From Enterobacter cancerogenus (GTDB lineage: Bacteria; Pseudomonadota; Gammaproteobacteria; Enterobacterales; Enterobacteriaceae), in contig JRUP01000010.1 in NCBI GenBank assembly GCA_000773965.1, positions 1 through 64,000 on the forward strand: DNA of 64,000 nucleotides, in the 5' to 3' direction. The position numbers and the translations under genes were made by a program. This document shows, piece after piece, positions 37,169-46,785 of this stretch. Each line of letters starts with the position of its first letter. The stretch's first letter is position 1. Below the pieces are notes generated by a model. It made no database searches. It saw nothing but the letters and a program-made list of their open reading frames with translations, and had not been told where the DNA came from.

Positions 37169-38950
37169 TCAGCACTGACCACGCAGCTTCCAGCCCAGCC
37201 ACTCGTCGAGTTCACCTTCCGGCAGCGGCCGGGAATAGAAGAAGCCCTGCGCCTGGTCGCAGCCGTACTGCGTAAGTGCGTTAACCGTTTCTGCATCCTC
37301 CACCCCCTCTGCCAGCACCGTGTAATCCAGCTCCTTCAGCATCGCGATGATGCTACGCGCGATGATGCGCGATGCGGTGTCTGACGAGATTTCGCTGATG
37401 AGCGTGCGGTCCAGTTTGATGACGTCCAGCGGCATGCGCCGCAGGTAGCTGATATTGCTGTAGCCGGTGCCGAAGTCGTCCAGCGAAATGCCAAATCCCC
37501 TGAGCTTCAGCATCTCCAGACCCTGCATCGCCGCCGGGCTTTCAATAATGCGCTCGGTCTCCAGGCACTCTATGCCCAGCAGCGAAGTGGGCAGCTTTGC
37601 CCTGATCATTTTTGCTTCCAGTGCGTCGGCAAAACCCTCACGCGAAAAGTCTCTGCAACTGACATTGATGGTCAACGGGAGCTGGATGCAGCTATTGCGC
37701 AGGCGGGCAAGGCGCGCGATCGCGCGATCGGTTACCCAGGCTGTAAGCGTGCTGAGCAGCTCAGTCTGCTCAGCCAGCGGCACAAACAGCGCGGGAGAAA
37801 GTTCGCCGCGCTGAGGGTGACGCCAGCGCGCTAGCACCTCCAGGCCCACAGGGCGCCCGCTCTGCAGGCAGATTTTGGGCTGGTAGGCGAGCCACAGACC
37901 TTTGTCTTCCTGCAGAGCGGCTGCCAGATCGTTTATCAGGGTAAAGTCCTGGGTGTGACGGGCATCGGATGCCGGGCTGAAGCGCATCGCGGGAACGCCG
38001 CGCCCGATGGCTTCGTGCAGGGCACTGACCGCGCGGCGTAGCACCTCCTGCGCCGTAATGCTGCCCGTGGTAAAGGCCACCTCGCCGGTGTGGGTGCTGA
38101 GCGCCACGGCGATGCCGTCGCCCAGGTCGGCGCTGATCCCCTCCAGTCGTCCTGCCACCCAGTCCGCGGTGAGCCGGCTGTCGTCACGCGTCAGCACGGC
38201 AAAGCGGCCGGTGGCAACGGTGTAGAGCAGCTCGCCAGTGGCAGGACGCAGCCGCAGCGGCAGCAGCGTGGCTACGTCCTTCAGCAGGCTCTCCACCGGA
38301 CCCATGCCCATCGAACGCGCGAGCTCATAGGCGCGCGGCATGTCGATGCAGTCAATCAGCACCAGCCGGCGCGGCGTATTGTCCCCCGCCACCGCCAGAT
38401 ACTGAAGGTCACGGATAAGGCGCTGGCGGTTAGGCAGGGCAGTGACCGGGTCAGCAAACCCGGCGGAGTGCCAGGCCTCCAGAAACGACATCACCAGCGC
38501 GGCCAGCAGCTTCAGGGTGGTGACTTGCTCAGCGCCAAACGGGTGCGGTGCGGTGTCCGTGACGCACAGCGTCCCGAGCACGATCCCCTCCCGGTTTTTG
38601 AGTGGCACGCCGGCATAGAAGCGGATGTAGGGCGCGCCGGTGATGAGCGGGTGCGTCACAAAGCGGGCGTCCAGCCAGGTGTCGGGCACCACCACTGCGC
38701 AATCATTATCCACCGCGTGGCGGCAAAGGGAGTCTTCACGCGAGGACTGCGTGAGGGCGAAGTTGTGTGCGGCCTGCACGTGCTGGTGCTCGTCGTCCAG
38801 CACGGAAATAAAGCTTCCGGGGATGCCGAGCGCCTGGCTGGCCAGCCGGACAAACTTGCGCAGCACGTCATCGCGACTTTCATCGGGACTGCGCAGCGCT
38901 TTCAGCGCCCGCGTGCGGCGATCGTCGTCGCCGTTAAGATTCATCAGCAT
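37169..38950 (-). CDS. GAF / degenerate GGDEF / EAL hybrid, predicted c-di-GMP phosphodiesterase
   Basis: A soluble 593-residue protein with three domains. A GAF sensor (about 25-165) contains PGSFISVLDDEHQHVQA and APYIRFYAGVPL. A GGDEF-like domain (about 170-320) follows, in which the active site GGDEF is replaced by ATGRF (in YTVATGRFAVL). The EAL domain (about 335-590) has GLEVLARWRHP, TINVSCRDF, LDDFGTGYSNISYL, VIKLDRTL and VLAEGVED, ending AQGFFYSRPL. All EAL metal and catalytic residues appear present, so the protein should degrade c-di-GMP, with the dead GGDEF possibly binding GTP as activator. ATG 38950 follows GGAGGAA. It pairs with the mirror-image protein at 41004. Confidence 0.92.
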   Translation of the reverse strand: MLMNLNGDDDRRTRALKALRSPDESRDDVLRKFVRLASQALGIPGSFISVLDDEHQHVQAAHNFALTQSSREDSLCRHAVDNDCAVVVPDTWLDARFVTHPLITGAPYIRFYAGVPLKNREGIVLGTLCVTDTAPHPFGAEQVTTLKLLAALVMSFLEAWHSAGFADPVTALPNRQRLIRDLQYLAVAGDNTPRRLVLIDCIDMPRAYELARSMGMGPVESLLKDVATLLPLRLRPATGELLYTVATGRFAVLTRDDSRLTADWVAGRLEGISADLGDGIAVALSTHTGEVAFTTGSITAQEVLRRAVSALHEAIGRGVPAMRFSPASDARHTQDFTLINDLAAALQEDKGLWLAYQPKICLQSGRPVGLEVLARWRHPQRGELSPALFVPLAEQTELLSTLTAWVTDRAIARLARLRNSCIQLPLTINVSCRDFSREGFADALEAKMIRAKLPTSLLGIECLETERIIESPAAMQGLEMLKLRGFGISLDDFGTGYSNISYLRRMPLDVIKLDRTLISEISSDTASRIIARSIIAMLKELDYTVLAEGVEDAETVNALTQYGCDQAQGFFYSRPLPEGELDEWLGWKLRGQC

Positions 38951-39289
38951 GGGTTCCTCCGCCCGGCCTGGTTCCGGTGCGAAATTAAAAAGGTAAAGTG
39001 GACGGTAACGTACCGTTATAAAAGGCAGTAACTGCGAAAGGAAAACACGATTAAAAACTTTCTTATGGCGCTCACTATAGGCGTTGTCTGGTCTGATGTC
39101 ATGCTTATTTTGTTTAGAAAATTATTTCAAGTAACGCGATTATTTAATTTTATCCTCGGGGGGTGTCCTTTTTTAATTATTCCTGCCAGACTCCTGTTAA
39201 ATAAATGTAGCGTACAACGTAATCACGCGCGCAATCAAAAATAAATGATAATGTTTTTTTTTAAAAAATAACAACACCGGGGAAACCTT
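38951..39289. promoter_or_regulatory. AT-rich divergent region
   Basis: About 340 bases between the minus-strand GAF-EAL gene and the plus-strand chemoreceptor remnant. It is markedly AT-rich, with long T and A runs, and likely holds both promoters. No clear hexamer pair or operator was assigned. Confidence 0.4.
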
Positions 39290-39768
39290 ATGCAGCTGCT
39301 TAGACACTTTACTATCCGCCGCGTCGTGCTGTGAATGATGATCCTCTCACTGACAGCAGTGGCGCGGGCCGGCAGCTACGGCGCGATGACGCTGCGTGAG
39401 ATGTACCGCCTCGCCGACAGCGGCGATGCCACCATGAACGAGGTGCTGCACGGCCTCGGCGGGGTCAACGCGCTGATTGGCTAGATAGATCTGGCCCCGT
39501 AAGAGAATAGCAAAGGCATAGCGCAGGTCACGCTGGCGGTCGCGGAGCTTAACCGCATCACGCTGCAGAACGCCGCCCCGGTACAGGAATATTCCGCCAC
39601 CACGGGCAACCTGAGTGGGCAGACGACCGCGCTGGGCGGTGCCATTACCCGTTTAAGGTGCTGGAAGAAGAGGGCTGCACGGCTGCCGCAGCGTCCGCCC
39701 CGCCGGTCAGCTTAAGACCGGCTATCCCGCCATCCAAAGGCGAGTGGGTGGCCTTCGGGCATCATTAA
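39290..39768 (+). pseudogene. Methyl-accepting chemotaxis protein remnant with internal deletion
   Basis: The 5' part (39290-39484) reads MQLLRHFTIRRVVL, a stop, then MMILSLTAVARAGSYGAMTL and REMYRLADSGDATM, which is the first membrane helix and start of a Tar/Tsr-like ligand domain. From about 39507 the DNA encodes IAQVTLAVAELNRITLQNAA and ATTGNLSGQTTALGGAI, the end of the MCP signalling helix (IxQVxxAVxxMDxxTQQNAA). After a frameshift it continues to PSKGEWVAF, reminiscent of an NWETF-type tail. Some 400 codons of the receptor are missing. The N-terminus and tail show it was a full transmembrane receptor. Confidence 0.7.
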
Positions 39769-39971
39769 CGTGTGGTGCCCGGCGGGGGATTTTTCTCCAG
39801 CCACGCCCGCACGCGGTCGGCTTCCGGGCCCGCCTCCCGCACGGCCCGGGTCAGACGCTCCTGAGTCGTACGGAGCTCCAGCGTCCAGAAGGTGATCTGC
39901 CATTGCTCCCGGATGTCTATTCGGCTCAGGTCGGGGGGTACCCGTCGCTGGATATAATTACGGTTTTTCAT
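39765..39971 (-). CDS. DUF3606 domain-containing small protein
   Basis: The 68-residue protein starts at ATG 39971 after AAGGATAAC. It matches DUF3606: an N-terminal basic stretch, then DIREQWQITFWTLEL (in place of the usual E-x-YWTKKFGV), QERLTRAVREAGPEADRVRAW and a short tail. Members are small stress- or plasmid-associated proteins of unknown function. It is convergent with the chemoreceptor remnant and overlaps its last codons. Confidence 0.75.
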   Translation of the reverse strand: MKNRNYIQRRVPPDLSRIDIREQWQITFWTLELRTTQERLTRAVREAGPEADRVRAWLEKNPPPGTTR

Positions 39972-40327
39972 CAGGTTATCCTTTTTATCGGTATAGGGTG
40001 TGGCGGCGCTATAAATACGGCCACCAGTAAATCTGCCTATCCTGGCGAATAATCATCCAGAAAGAACAGGAATAATCCCTGTGTTAGGATTTCGTAAAAA
40101 AAGGAGAAGATTCCTGGTCGTATGGATAATATGCCCGTTGAGCTGTTCGGCTGATTTGACTTAGCAGAATAAAAATAAATGACGTACCTGCTGTTAATTA
40201 CCCCGCTGACGATTCATGACGCATTGCACTACGGGATTTATATTAAGATAATTTAATGAATATGGGCGGCCCCCGTCTTTTTTTCCTGACGGTCCGTTAT
40301 GGTCTGCCTATCTAAAAGGAGTATCTT
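39972..40327. promoter_or_regulatory. Divergent intergenic region
   Basis: About 355 bases between the DUF3606 gene and the XRE-like gene. The right end contains AAAAGGAG (40314-40321), the Shine-Dalgarno sequence of the next gene. No ORF or repeat is supported. Confidence 0.4.
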
Positions 40328-40567
40328 CTGGGAAATCAGCTTTTATACCGGCCCATTGCGGTCGGTTCCGACGTCCGCGAGCTGCGGCTTGCCGCTGGAC
40401 TGTCACAGGAGGCCGCCGCTGAGCGGTTTGAGCTAAGCCTGCGCGTCTGGCAGATGAAAGAGGCGGCAAAAAATTCCGCACCCCTGAGCCAGGGGGAGTA
40501 CGAACTCCTGCCGCTGCTCGCCGGGCGACATCCGCATTATGCCCTTGTGCCGCAAAAGAAAAAGTAG
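40328..40567 (+). CDS. XRE-like helix-turn-helix small protein with apparent CTG start
   Basis: A 79-codon frame contains SDVRELRLAAGLSQEAAAERF then ELSLRVWQMKEAAK, a recognisable XRE-type helix-turn-helix. It is followed by LSQGEYELLPLLAGRHPHY. The frame has no ATG, GTG or TTG at its beginning. CTG 40328 lies six bases after AAAAGGAG and is the natural start position, so the gene either uses CTG or has lost its ATG. It is full length for the small regulators of this type. Confidence 0.55.
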   Translation: MGNQLLYRPIAVGSDVRELRLAAGLSQEAAAERFELSLRVWQMKEAAKNSAPLSQGEYELLPLLAGRHPHYALVPQKKK

Positions 40568-40631
40568 CAGCCTCTGTACGCTGACGGCTCGCTGAAGTTC
40601 AGTCGGACCCGGCCGATAAGAGAATAAGAAC

Positions 40632-40830
40632 ATGAGCGGTAAATACTACTAAGCGGTGCGGACGCACCGCTCTCGAAGAGGTGCATTGCGCGGGTTGTGT
40701 CGGGCTGGCTGAAGCCGGCGGAGTCCGCTTTCTTGGCACGTTTTACTCGCTCAGGCATGCGCTTCAGTCCGCGCGCCTGCGGCACACCGACTGCGTTATC
40801 TGCCGGCGGTGCGCCTCCCTGCAGCGCTGA
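40632..40830 (+). pseudogene. Small cysteine-rich (CxxC) protein with early frameshift
   Basis: ATG 40632 opens MSGKYY and stops at once. A +1 shift within TACTACTAAG joins it to KRCGRTALEEVHCAGCVGLA. That frame continues with FLGTFYSLRHALQSARLRHTDC and ends VICRRCASLQR. The two cysteine pairs (CAGC and CVICRRC) suggest a small zinc-binding protein. An alternative is a shorter intact gene starting at GTG before HCAGC. No family is recognised. Confidence 0.4.
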
Positions 40831-41003
40831 ACGCGCCCAGGAATGGTCCTGAAATTACATTTTCGTGATGCCCGTACTACAGGGAGTCACTATATCCCTG
40901 ACCCCGCCCGCGGCGGCGGGGCAGCCTGACGGACCTTTCTTCCGGCGGCGGGGCGGCAGGCATTTCTGCGGCCCCGTCTGATTGAACGAGTCCCCTTTTT
41001 GCT

Positions 41004-43220
41004 GTGTCATGCCGGCCACAGCTCATTCGACCTCTGGGGGGACAGACCCTGAAACGCCCGACATCAGACCACGAGGTTGCCCGCCTCGCGGCGCTGGCAT
41101 CCTATCAGCAGGCGAATGCGCTGCCGGAAAACGCGCTGGACCGCCTCACCACGCTCGCCGCGCGCCTTTTTCGCGTACCCACCGCCTTCGTTTCGCTGAT
41201 TGATGACCAGCGGCAGCTTTTTGCATCCCGCTACGGGCTTAACATTACCGGCACCGCCCGTAGCGTCGCCTTCTGCGACCACACGCTGGCGCAGGGCGAG
41301 ATCCTCTGCGTGCCCGACGCCCTGGACGATCCGCGCTTTCGCGACAGCCCGCTGGTGCACGGCTACCCGCACATTCGCTTCTACGCGGGGATCCCACTGA
41401 CTACCCCGGACGGGCACCATATCGGTACCGTGTGCCTGACCGACACGCAGCCGCGCCCGCCGCTCACGGACGCGGATCGGCAACATTTGACCGACATTGC
41501 TGCGCTGGTAATGGACCGGATGGAGGTCCACCGGCTTGAACTGCTGCGCCACGCCAGCCAGCAGCGGCTGGAGTCCATCTCGGCCACTTCCCCGGACGCC
41601 ATCATCTGCACCGACCTGCGCCAGGGCATCACCTTCTGGAATCCGGCTGCCACCGCGATGTTCGGTTACGGGCCGGAGGAGATGGCGGGTCAGTATGTAG
41701 CAGGGCTTATTCCCGAGCGCTGCCAGACCGACTACCGCAACGAGCTGGAGCGCCTGACGGCCGACGAGGCGGCGATTTCGCAGCCGCGCACGCTACAGAT
41801 ATGGGGGCTCAGGCGGGACGGCCGGGAATTTCCGGCCGACGTATCGTTCTCAGGCTGGCAGGAGGGCGGAGAACGCCTGGTGGGGATGATCATCCGCGAC
41901 GTTACCGCCCGGCATGAGAGCGAGGCCCGTCTCTGCGAACTCGCCTCACTGGACATGCTGACACGCCTGGCCAGCCGCGGTGCGTTTATGCAGCAGCTGG
42001 GGCAGCTGACGGAGGCCGGCGTGCCTTATACCCTGCTGATGATCGATCTGGACGGCTTCAAGGAAGTCAATGACACGCTCGGGCACGCCGCCGGCGACGC
42101 GCTGCTCTGTCACGTAGCGGAGCAGATCCGGCAGACGTGCCCCGGAGCGGTTACCGCCGCCCGGCTCGGCGGCGACGAGTTTATCATCCTGCTGCCGGGC
42201 GGAAGTAGCGGTGCCGGACTGACGGCAGATCGCCTGATTGCCGCGGTGCAGAGGCCTTTCAGTTACCACGGCTCACCTGTGGTGGTCGGCGCCAGCACAG
42301 GTATTGCTGCCTATCCTGAACACGGAGAGGACACGTCGGCCGTGATGTCGGCGGCGGACCTGGCGCTCTACCGGGCAAAGGCGTCGGGTAAGGGCTGCAG
42401 CGTCCTGTTCCGACCTGAATTTCTGGCGGCGGAGCAGCGCCGCCGGCGCTTTGAGCGCGAGCTGGAAACCGCGGTTCGCCAGCAGCAGTTCATTCTGCAC
42501 TACCAGCCGCGTTATGACGCTGTTACCGGCCGCCTGCTCGGCTGCGAGGCACTGGTGCGCTGGCAGCATCCTGCCCGCGGCCTGCTGCTGCCCGCTGATT
42601 TTATTGAGATGCTGGTGAAAAGCCCGCTGTCCGTTACGCTCGGTGAATGGATTATCCGCACCGCACTGGCGCAGGTCCGCCAGTGGCAGGTCCGCTGCCC
42701 GGAGCTTCGGGTCAGCATTAACCTGTTCCCGCGACAGCTTTCCGACCCCGGGCTGGAAAGCGTGCTGCGGGAGTCGGCAGGCGGCGACGCCGTCTTTGTG
42801 GACCTGGAGGTTGATGAGCCGCTGCTGGCAGAGCTCGTTCAGGATGCTCCGGCGCAGTTCGCAGCCATCCGGCTCACGGGGGCCGCATTTGTTATAGATC
42901 ATTACGGCCGTACGCTGGGCGCCATCAGCCTGCTGCGACACGGCTTCGTCAGCGGCTTCAAGATTGACAAGTCGCTGACTCTTGAGCTCGATACCAACAT
43001 GCGCGTGCGTATGATGTTCAGGGCCATCGCGGAGCTGGGGAAAAGCCTCGGGCTCAGCGTGGCGGCGGAGGGGGTGGAGGATGTGGGGCATAGGGCGTTC
43101 GTAACTGGCGCTCAGTGCGACATCATGCAGGGCAACGGGCTGTGCAGGCCCCTTACAGCAGCGGCCTTTGAAGCTCTGCTTGCCGCGGAAAACGCCAGCA
43201 TGACAATCATGGACAAATGA
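41004..43220 (+). CDS. GAF-PAS-GGDEF-degenerate EAL hybrid, predicted diguanylate cyclase
   Basis: The 738-residue soluble protein has a GAF domain (about 40-175: TAFVSLIDDQRQLFASRYGL, HIRFYAGIPL) and a PAS domain (about 185-305). A GGDEF domain (about 310-470) has LDMLTRLASRGAF, MIDLDGFKEVNDTLGHAAGD and the active site ARLGGDEFIIL. The C-terminal EAL domain keeps GCEALVRWQHP and FKIDKSL, but the metal motif DDFGTGYS reads DHYGRTLG and SINLSP reads SINLFP, so phosphodiesterase activity is doubtful. It should make c-di-GMP under control of a soluble ligand. The open start is GTG 41004. CTG 41049 behind GGGGGGA would begin KRPTSDHEVARLAAL and may be the true start. It mirrors 37169-38950. Confidence 0.92.
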   Translation: MSCRPQLIRPLGGQTLKRPTSDHEVARLAALASYQQANALPENALDRLTTLAARLFRVPTAFVSLIDDQRQLFASRYGLNITGTARSVAFCDHTLAQGEILCVPDALDDPRFRDSPLVHGYPHIRFYAGIPLTTPDGHHIGTVCLTDTQPRPPLTDADRQHLTDIAALVMDRMEVHRLELLRHASQQRLESISATSPDAIICTDLRQGITFWNPAATAMFGYGPEEMAGQYVAGLIPERCQTDYRNELERLTADEAAISQPRTLQIWGLRRDGREFPADVSFSGWQEGGERLVGMIIRDVTARHESEARLCELASLDMLTRLASRGAFMQQLGQLTEAGVPYTLLMIDLDGFKEVNDTLGHAAGDALLCHVAEQIRQTCPGAVTAARLGGDEFIILLPGGSSGAGLTADRLIAAVQRPFSYHGSPVVVGASTGIAAYPEHGEDTSAVMSAADLALYRAKASGKGCSVLFRPEFLAAEQRRRRFERELETAVRQQQFILHYQPRYDAVTGRLLGCEALVRWQHPARGLLLPADFIEMLVKSPLSVTLGEWIIRTALAQVRQWQVRCPELRVSINLFPRQLSDPGLESVLRESAGGDAVFVDLEVDEPLLAELVQDAPAQFAAIRLTGAAFVIDHYGRTLGAISLLRHGFVSGFKIDKSLTLELDTNMRVRMMFRAIAELGKSLGLSVAAEGVEDVGHRAFVTGAQCDIMQGNGLCRPLTAAAFEALLAAENASMTIMDK

Positions 43221-43267
43221 CTAATCGGGGGAGTTACCGTCGCTGCGCATCAGAGGTGAGAAACAAA

Positions 43268-43459
43268 ATGGAGAAAGGAAACAACCGTTCTTTAAATTCT
43301 ACAAATAAAATCGGGTCCAATATTAGTGTCGTCTGCAGCCGTACGGGAAGGGTCATAGTAAAGAAGGGTTCTGATCATGAGGCTGCGAGCAGTGTATGGC
43401 CGACATTTATGACAGGCGCCCACTGGTATTATCTCCTGACGCCGTTCGTGAGTAGCTGA
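43268..43459 (+). CDS. Possible small hypothetical protein, 63 aa
   Basis: ATG 43268 begins 47 bases after the hybrid cyclase stop: MEKGNNRSLNSTNKIGSNIS, ending HWYYLLTPFVSS. The product is basic and Ser/Asn-rich, with no known motif. GAGGTGAG lies 12 bases upstream, too far to be a strong site. Confidence 0.25.
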   Translation: MEKGNNRSLNSTNKIGSNISVVCSRTGRVIVKKGSDHEAASSVWPTFMTGAHWYYLLTPFVSS

Positions 43460-43741
43460 ATCCGGAGACGTCGCGCGGCCGGGCAGAAGAAATCGCGCAT
43501 GACGCAGCCTGACTGAAAAGGCGTTCATGTGGCACACGGTTAGCAGAAAGGCAGGTCATCTTCATCAGGGCAGGGACCTGATTTAGCCAATCCCTGACGG
43601 TTAGGGCTGACCTGCTGAGGCTATCGAAGACGAAAGCTGTGCCGGGCGTTTCACTATGATTCTTTATCCAGTTACTGATCTGGCTCGTCGCGGAGCTGTT
43701 CAATGGCGAACAGCAAAGAATGGGAATATTCTTCTCTGTTT

Positions 43742-43888
43742 TTACTTAAAGAGCTGCATCAGCTCGATGGCCAGTCGCTCACGATTTAATTCCCCGCCCT
43801 CGCTGGCGAGCCTGAGGCAGCACGTGCCGGCCGCGAAACAGGCATCATAAAAAATTTCCTCAACGGTTTCATATTCATGGTTTCTCAT
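43742..43888 (-). CDS. Small acidic helical protein (48 aa), AriR/YmgB-like pattern
   Basis: ATG 43888 gives MRNHEYETVEEIFYDACFAA, then GTCCLRLASEGGELNRERLA and IELMQLFK. The pattern of an alpha-helix, a G-x-x-(V/L)N turn and a final helix resembles the biofilm regulators of the YmgB/AriR group. The match is short and uncertain. It lies downstream of the DUF2913 gene on the same strand (218 bases apart). Confidence 0.4.
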   Translation of the reverse strand: MRNHEYETVEEIFYDACFAAGTCCLRLASEGGELNRERLAIELMQLFK

Positions 43889-44106
43889 CAGAATTCCAGT
43901 TGATGCCGTGTCAGGTAATGAAATGCAGGCTTTTAAGGAAACTGTTGTCTCAAGCGAGGCGACCCGCAGCCTGAGAGGGATTAAGCTCAGGGTAACTCCG
44001 CGGCGGGCATGGTGAGTATGAATTCTGCTCAGTTTAATGTTGTTAAAGGGCGAATGAAGCCCCGTAAATTGCCCTGATACCGTTGTACGGATGGGCGCGC
44101 AAGCTA

Positions 44107-44712
44107 TCAGCACTCTGCAGGGAAATCCTCCGCCAGCAGGTGGTGTAGCAGCGCGTCGTTACCGGGCACTGGCACCCGACGCCAGCCCGATCGCTTCAGT
44201 ATGGCATCCAGCGCAGGCAATTCGCCGGTGAGTCGTGCAGACAGCGGTGCTGTCTGTCGGCCATGCTCATCAAATCCCTTGTCCAGCGCGCTGCGGCAAA
44301 GATACACGCCGGACACCGTCGGGCTGAGCCGTAGCTGGTGCCGGCCGCACCATTCGCGCCCGGCCAGCACCATATAAATCCAGCCTGTTAGCTTTACCGC
44401 CTGCAGCGCGTGCTGCAGGCGGTAAAGGTCGTTTTGTGCTCCCAGGTTGCCGCTTCCCGCGCGCCAGAGGTAGTCCAGCTTGCCGGGCAGGTCAGCCTGC
44501 AGCCCTTTCCCGCGTCCTTCTTTCATCAGCCAGCTGATATCGCCGGCCAGCCCCCTGGAGAAGCGTCGCTGCTTCTCAGCCACAGCCAGCCATCTGACCA
44601 GAAAAAGATTATCCTGCGCGGCTGAACTAGTGAGCCCGTCGCGGCGGGCCGTATGCAGAGCAACCAGCCCGCACCAGGTAAGATGACTGACTCCGAGGTT
44701 ACCGTTGTCCAT
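44107..44712 (-). CDS. DUF2913 family protein
   Basis: The 201-residue protein starts at ATG 44712 (MDNGNLGVSHLTWCGLVALH); the open frame extends 18 codons upstream without family similarity. It matches DUF2913 in QDNLFLVRWLAVAEKQRRFSR, DISWLMKEGRGKG, KLDYLWRAGSGNL and GVYLCRSALDKGF. The family is enterobacterial, often near mobile or niche genes, and of unknown function. There are no membrane segments. Confidence 0.8.
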   Translation of the reverse strand: MDNGNLGVSHLTWCGLVALHTARRDGLTSSAAQDNLFLVRWLAVAEKQRRFSRGLAGDISWLMKEGRGKGLQADLPGKLDYLWRAGSGNLGAQNDLYRLQHALQAVKLTGWIYMVLAGREWCGRHQLRLSPTVSGVYLCRSALDKGFDEHGRQTAPLSARLTGELPALDAILKRSGWRRVPVPGNDALLHHLLAEDFPAEC

Positions 44713-46785
44713 GGGTATTCCTTTAATACAGTTCCTCCCGCAAACGGAGGCACCTGAAAAAAACATTGTAAGACATCATTCATGTTCAGGTAAATGAACC
44801 GGGCGTAAGGCACCTTCAGCTTTAAAGGCGGGCTGAAGCCAGCAGCAGCCCGCCCGACACGAATCATAATTCTCTGTATCATTATCCGGCGCGGCTGTCA
44901 GTTACCGGCCTCCTGAATACGGGGGATAGGGTCAACCTTTCGCGCTTACAGGTCGCGTAAAGATGCAATGGCAACAGCATCAGATGCTCCCGGGAAATTT
45001 CTTCTCCGTAGATAGCATTACCTGACAGGCTAGAGGCAGTATTATGGCTCTGCAGAAAAGAGCGTCATCCCTTGCAGACGGACGATGAGGATATGAGATA
45101 GTCACAATCGGCGGCGGAGCCCATCCAACCTTTTGCCACCCTCAGGCTCCATGAACATCACCTGATATGGTGCGGCAACGGCATCAGTGTAGCGATGCCG
45201 AAACACTTACACTGGAGCCTGGGCGCGGTGGGGCTATTAGGCTGACAAATGAGATGCGGCACTTTGTCAGCAATTCTGTTGCGCTGGCAGCCGTTACCTG
45301 TTCCTGAGATGGGTCATGGCCTTTTTTGCGAAGCAGTTGTAAAAAGTTGCGGTGCCGGGTGCCTCCCGGTGATTCAGAGAGACTACCACCTGAATCGCCC
45401 CTGTATTCCTGCTGTACTTGTGTAGTCTGGCCCCGTCGCTAGAGGGATTCACCGCACATTGAGCATAGCACCTGCTGCGATTTTAACTTTCGTAACGTTA
45501 ATATTTAGTCTGTATCCTCTTTACGCCAGTACCCATCACAGAGCCGAAAGATAAAGCGGCAGACTTTCAGTTATCTGAAAAATGGAAGGTGCTTTGCGCA
45601 ATACCTTAACGGGGTTCATATTTAATGCCAGTAATACGGAGAAGGTATGAGCTGAACTGAATATATAGTGAGGTCTGAAGACAGCCAGATAGTGGCAATT
45701 TACGCACAGGACCGAATGGGAAGCGGTAAGTACGATGCCACTTGAAGCAATTTCCATTCACTACTTATGCAAGGTAATGCTGCAATACGCTACTACAGGA
45801 TAATCCACTGGCTTGCGCTGCCAGAAGGGCGTAGGGAGCGTAAATTTACCTTTTTCGCGGTGAAGTCAAAAACCGGGCCAGTGCACGGTAAAAGATGCAA
45901 TTTTCCATTGCACCCAGGTCCGGAACTGCTCCGGCCCCCCGATAACCTAGATCGTCTTCAAGACATGTCAAAAAATATCTGCAAAATCATCTTTTTAATT
46001 TAGAGGCCGTAAGTGAAGTTCCATGGACTAAAAAACGAGATTGTGCACGAAGCCAAGGTTACGAGGGAGCCTGCTATGTGGACTGACATCACAGGACGTG
46101 AGCCCTTCGCTTTTCCAGCGTATTATTTTACCTAACGGCATTCTGGACATGGAGGCGACCTGCCTCGGCAATAGGCGAGGGGGGCAGTATCATGCGGGAG
46201 TGCGCAACAATAAGGTCTTTAATCCTGTGGTCCCCTCACTGGAAGCCGGTCATCGCTTCTCTCTGAATGCTGAAAGAACTGGCTGAGCTGCAGCCTGGTC
46301 CTGAGTCACCGCAAGAGATATTTTCGCCCGAGGCTTACTTGAGGTATTCTACTTAACATCAGGGCGTAACCCTCACCGCATTACGATATTCGTCAATCTT
46401 TCAGGCTCAATTTATCAACATAATATCGCCATATTGCGGACATTTTTGCCGGGATCCCGGCATATATCATTGGGCAGGTCTTTACAGCCAGTACTCTAAC
46501 TTCCGGGGTCAGCGAGTGTCCTGCCCGTCAGGGTAAAACCATGGTGGAAAGCAATCGGCATGTACAGGATGAAATCAGCAGAAAACATCTGCTATTCAAA
46601 AAATTAGATCAATCTTTTAAATGGAATCCGCGACCTGAATCTTCTTCTACAGCTTAGGCAAGCCCCGGTTAAGCCTAAGTCCTATGCGCTAATTCTGGCG
46701 ATGAACTGTTATTTAACAATTAACGACAAAAGAGCGCATCAAATCCAGGTCACCGCTCAGGCTGTGTATTTTTCAATAAAGATGC
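44713..46785. other. Long gene-poor relic region
   Basis: About 2 kb with no supported gene. A GC-rich hairpin (GGCGGGCT/AGCCCGCC, about 44826-44853) faces the minus strand with only a short T-run and could be a weak terminator. Short open frames at 45767-46003 and 46041-46286 lack Shine-Dalgarno sequences and motifs. The mixed base composition and frequent stops suggest decayed genes. Confidence 0.4.

Noticed and set aside
38090-39031. 313-codon plus-strand open frame
   Set aside because: Antisense to the GAF-EAL gene, with no Shine-Dalgarno sequence or family motif.
42273-43091. 272-codon minus-strand open frame
   Set aside because: Antisense to the EAL part of the hybrid cyclase in GC-rich DNA.
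45767-46003. 78-codon plus-strand ORF
   Set aside because: No Shine-Dalgarno sequence and no recognisable motif. The surrounding DNA is relic-like.
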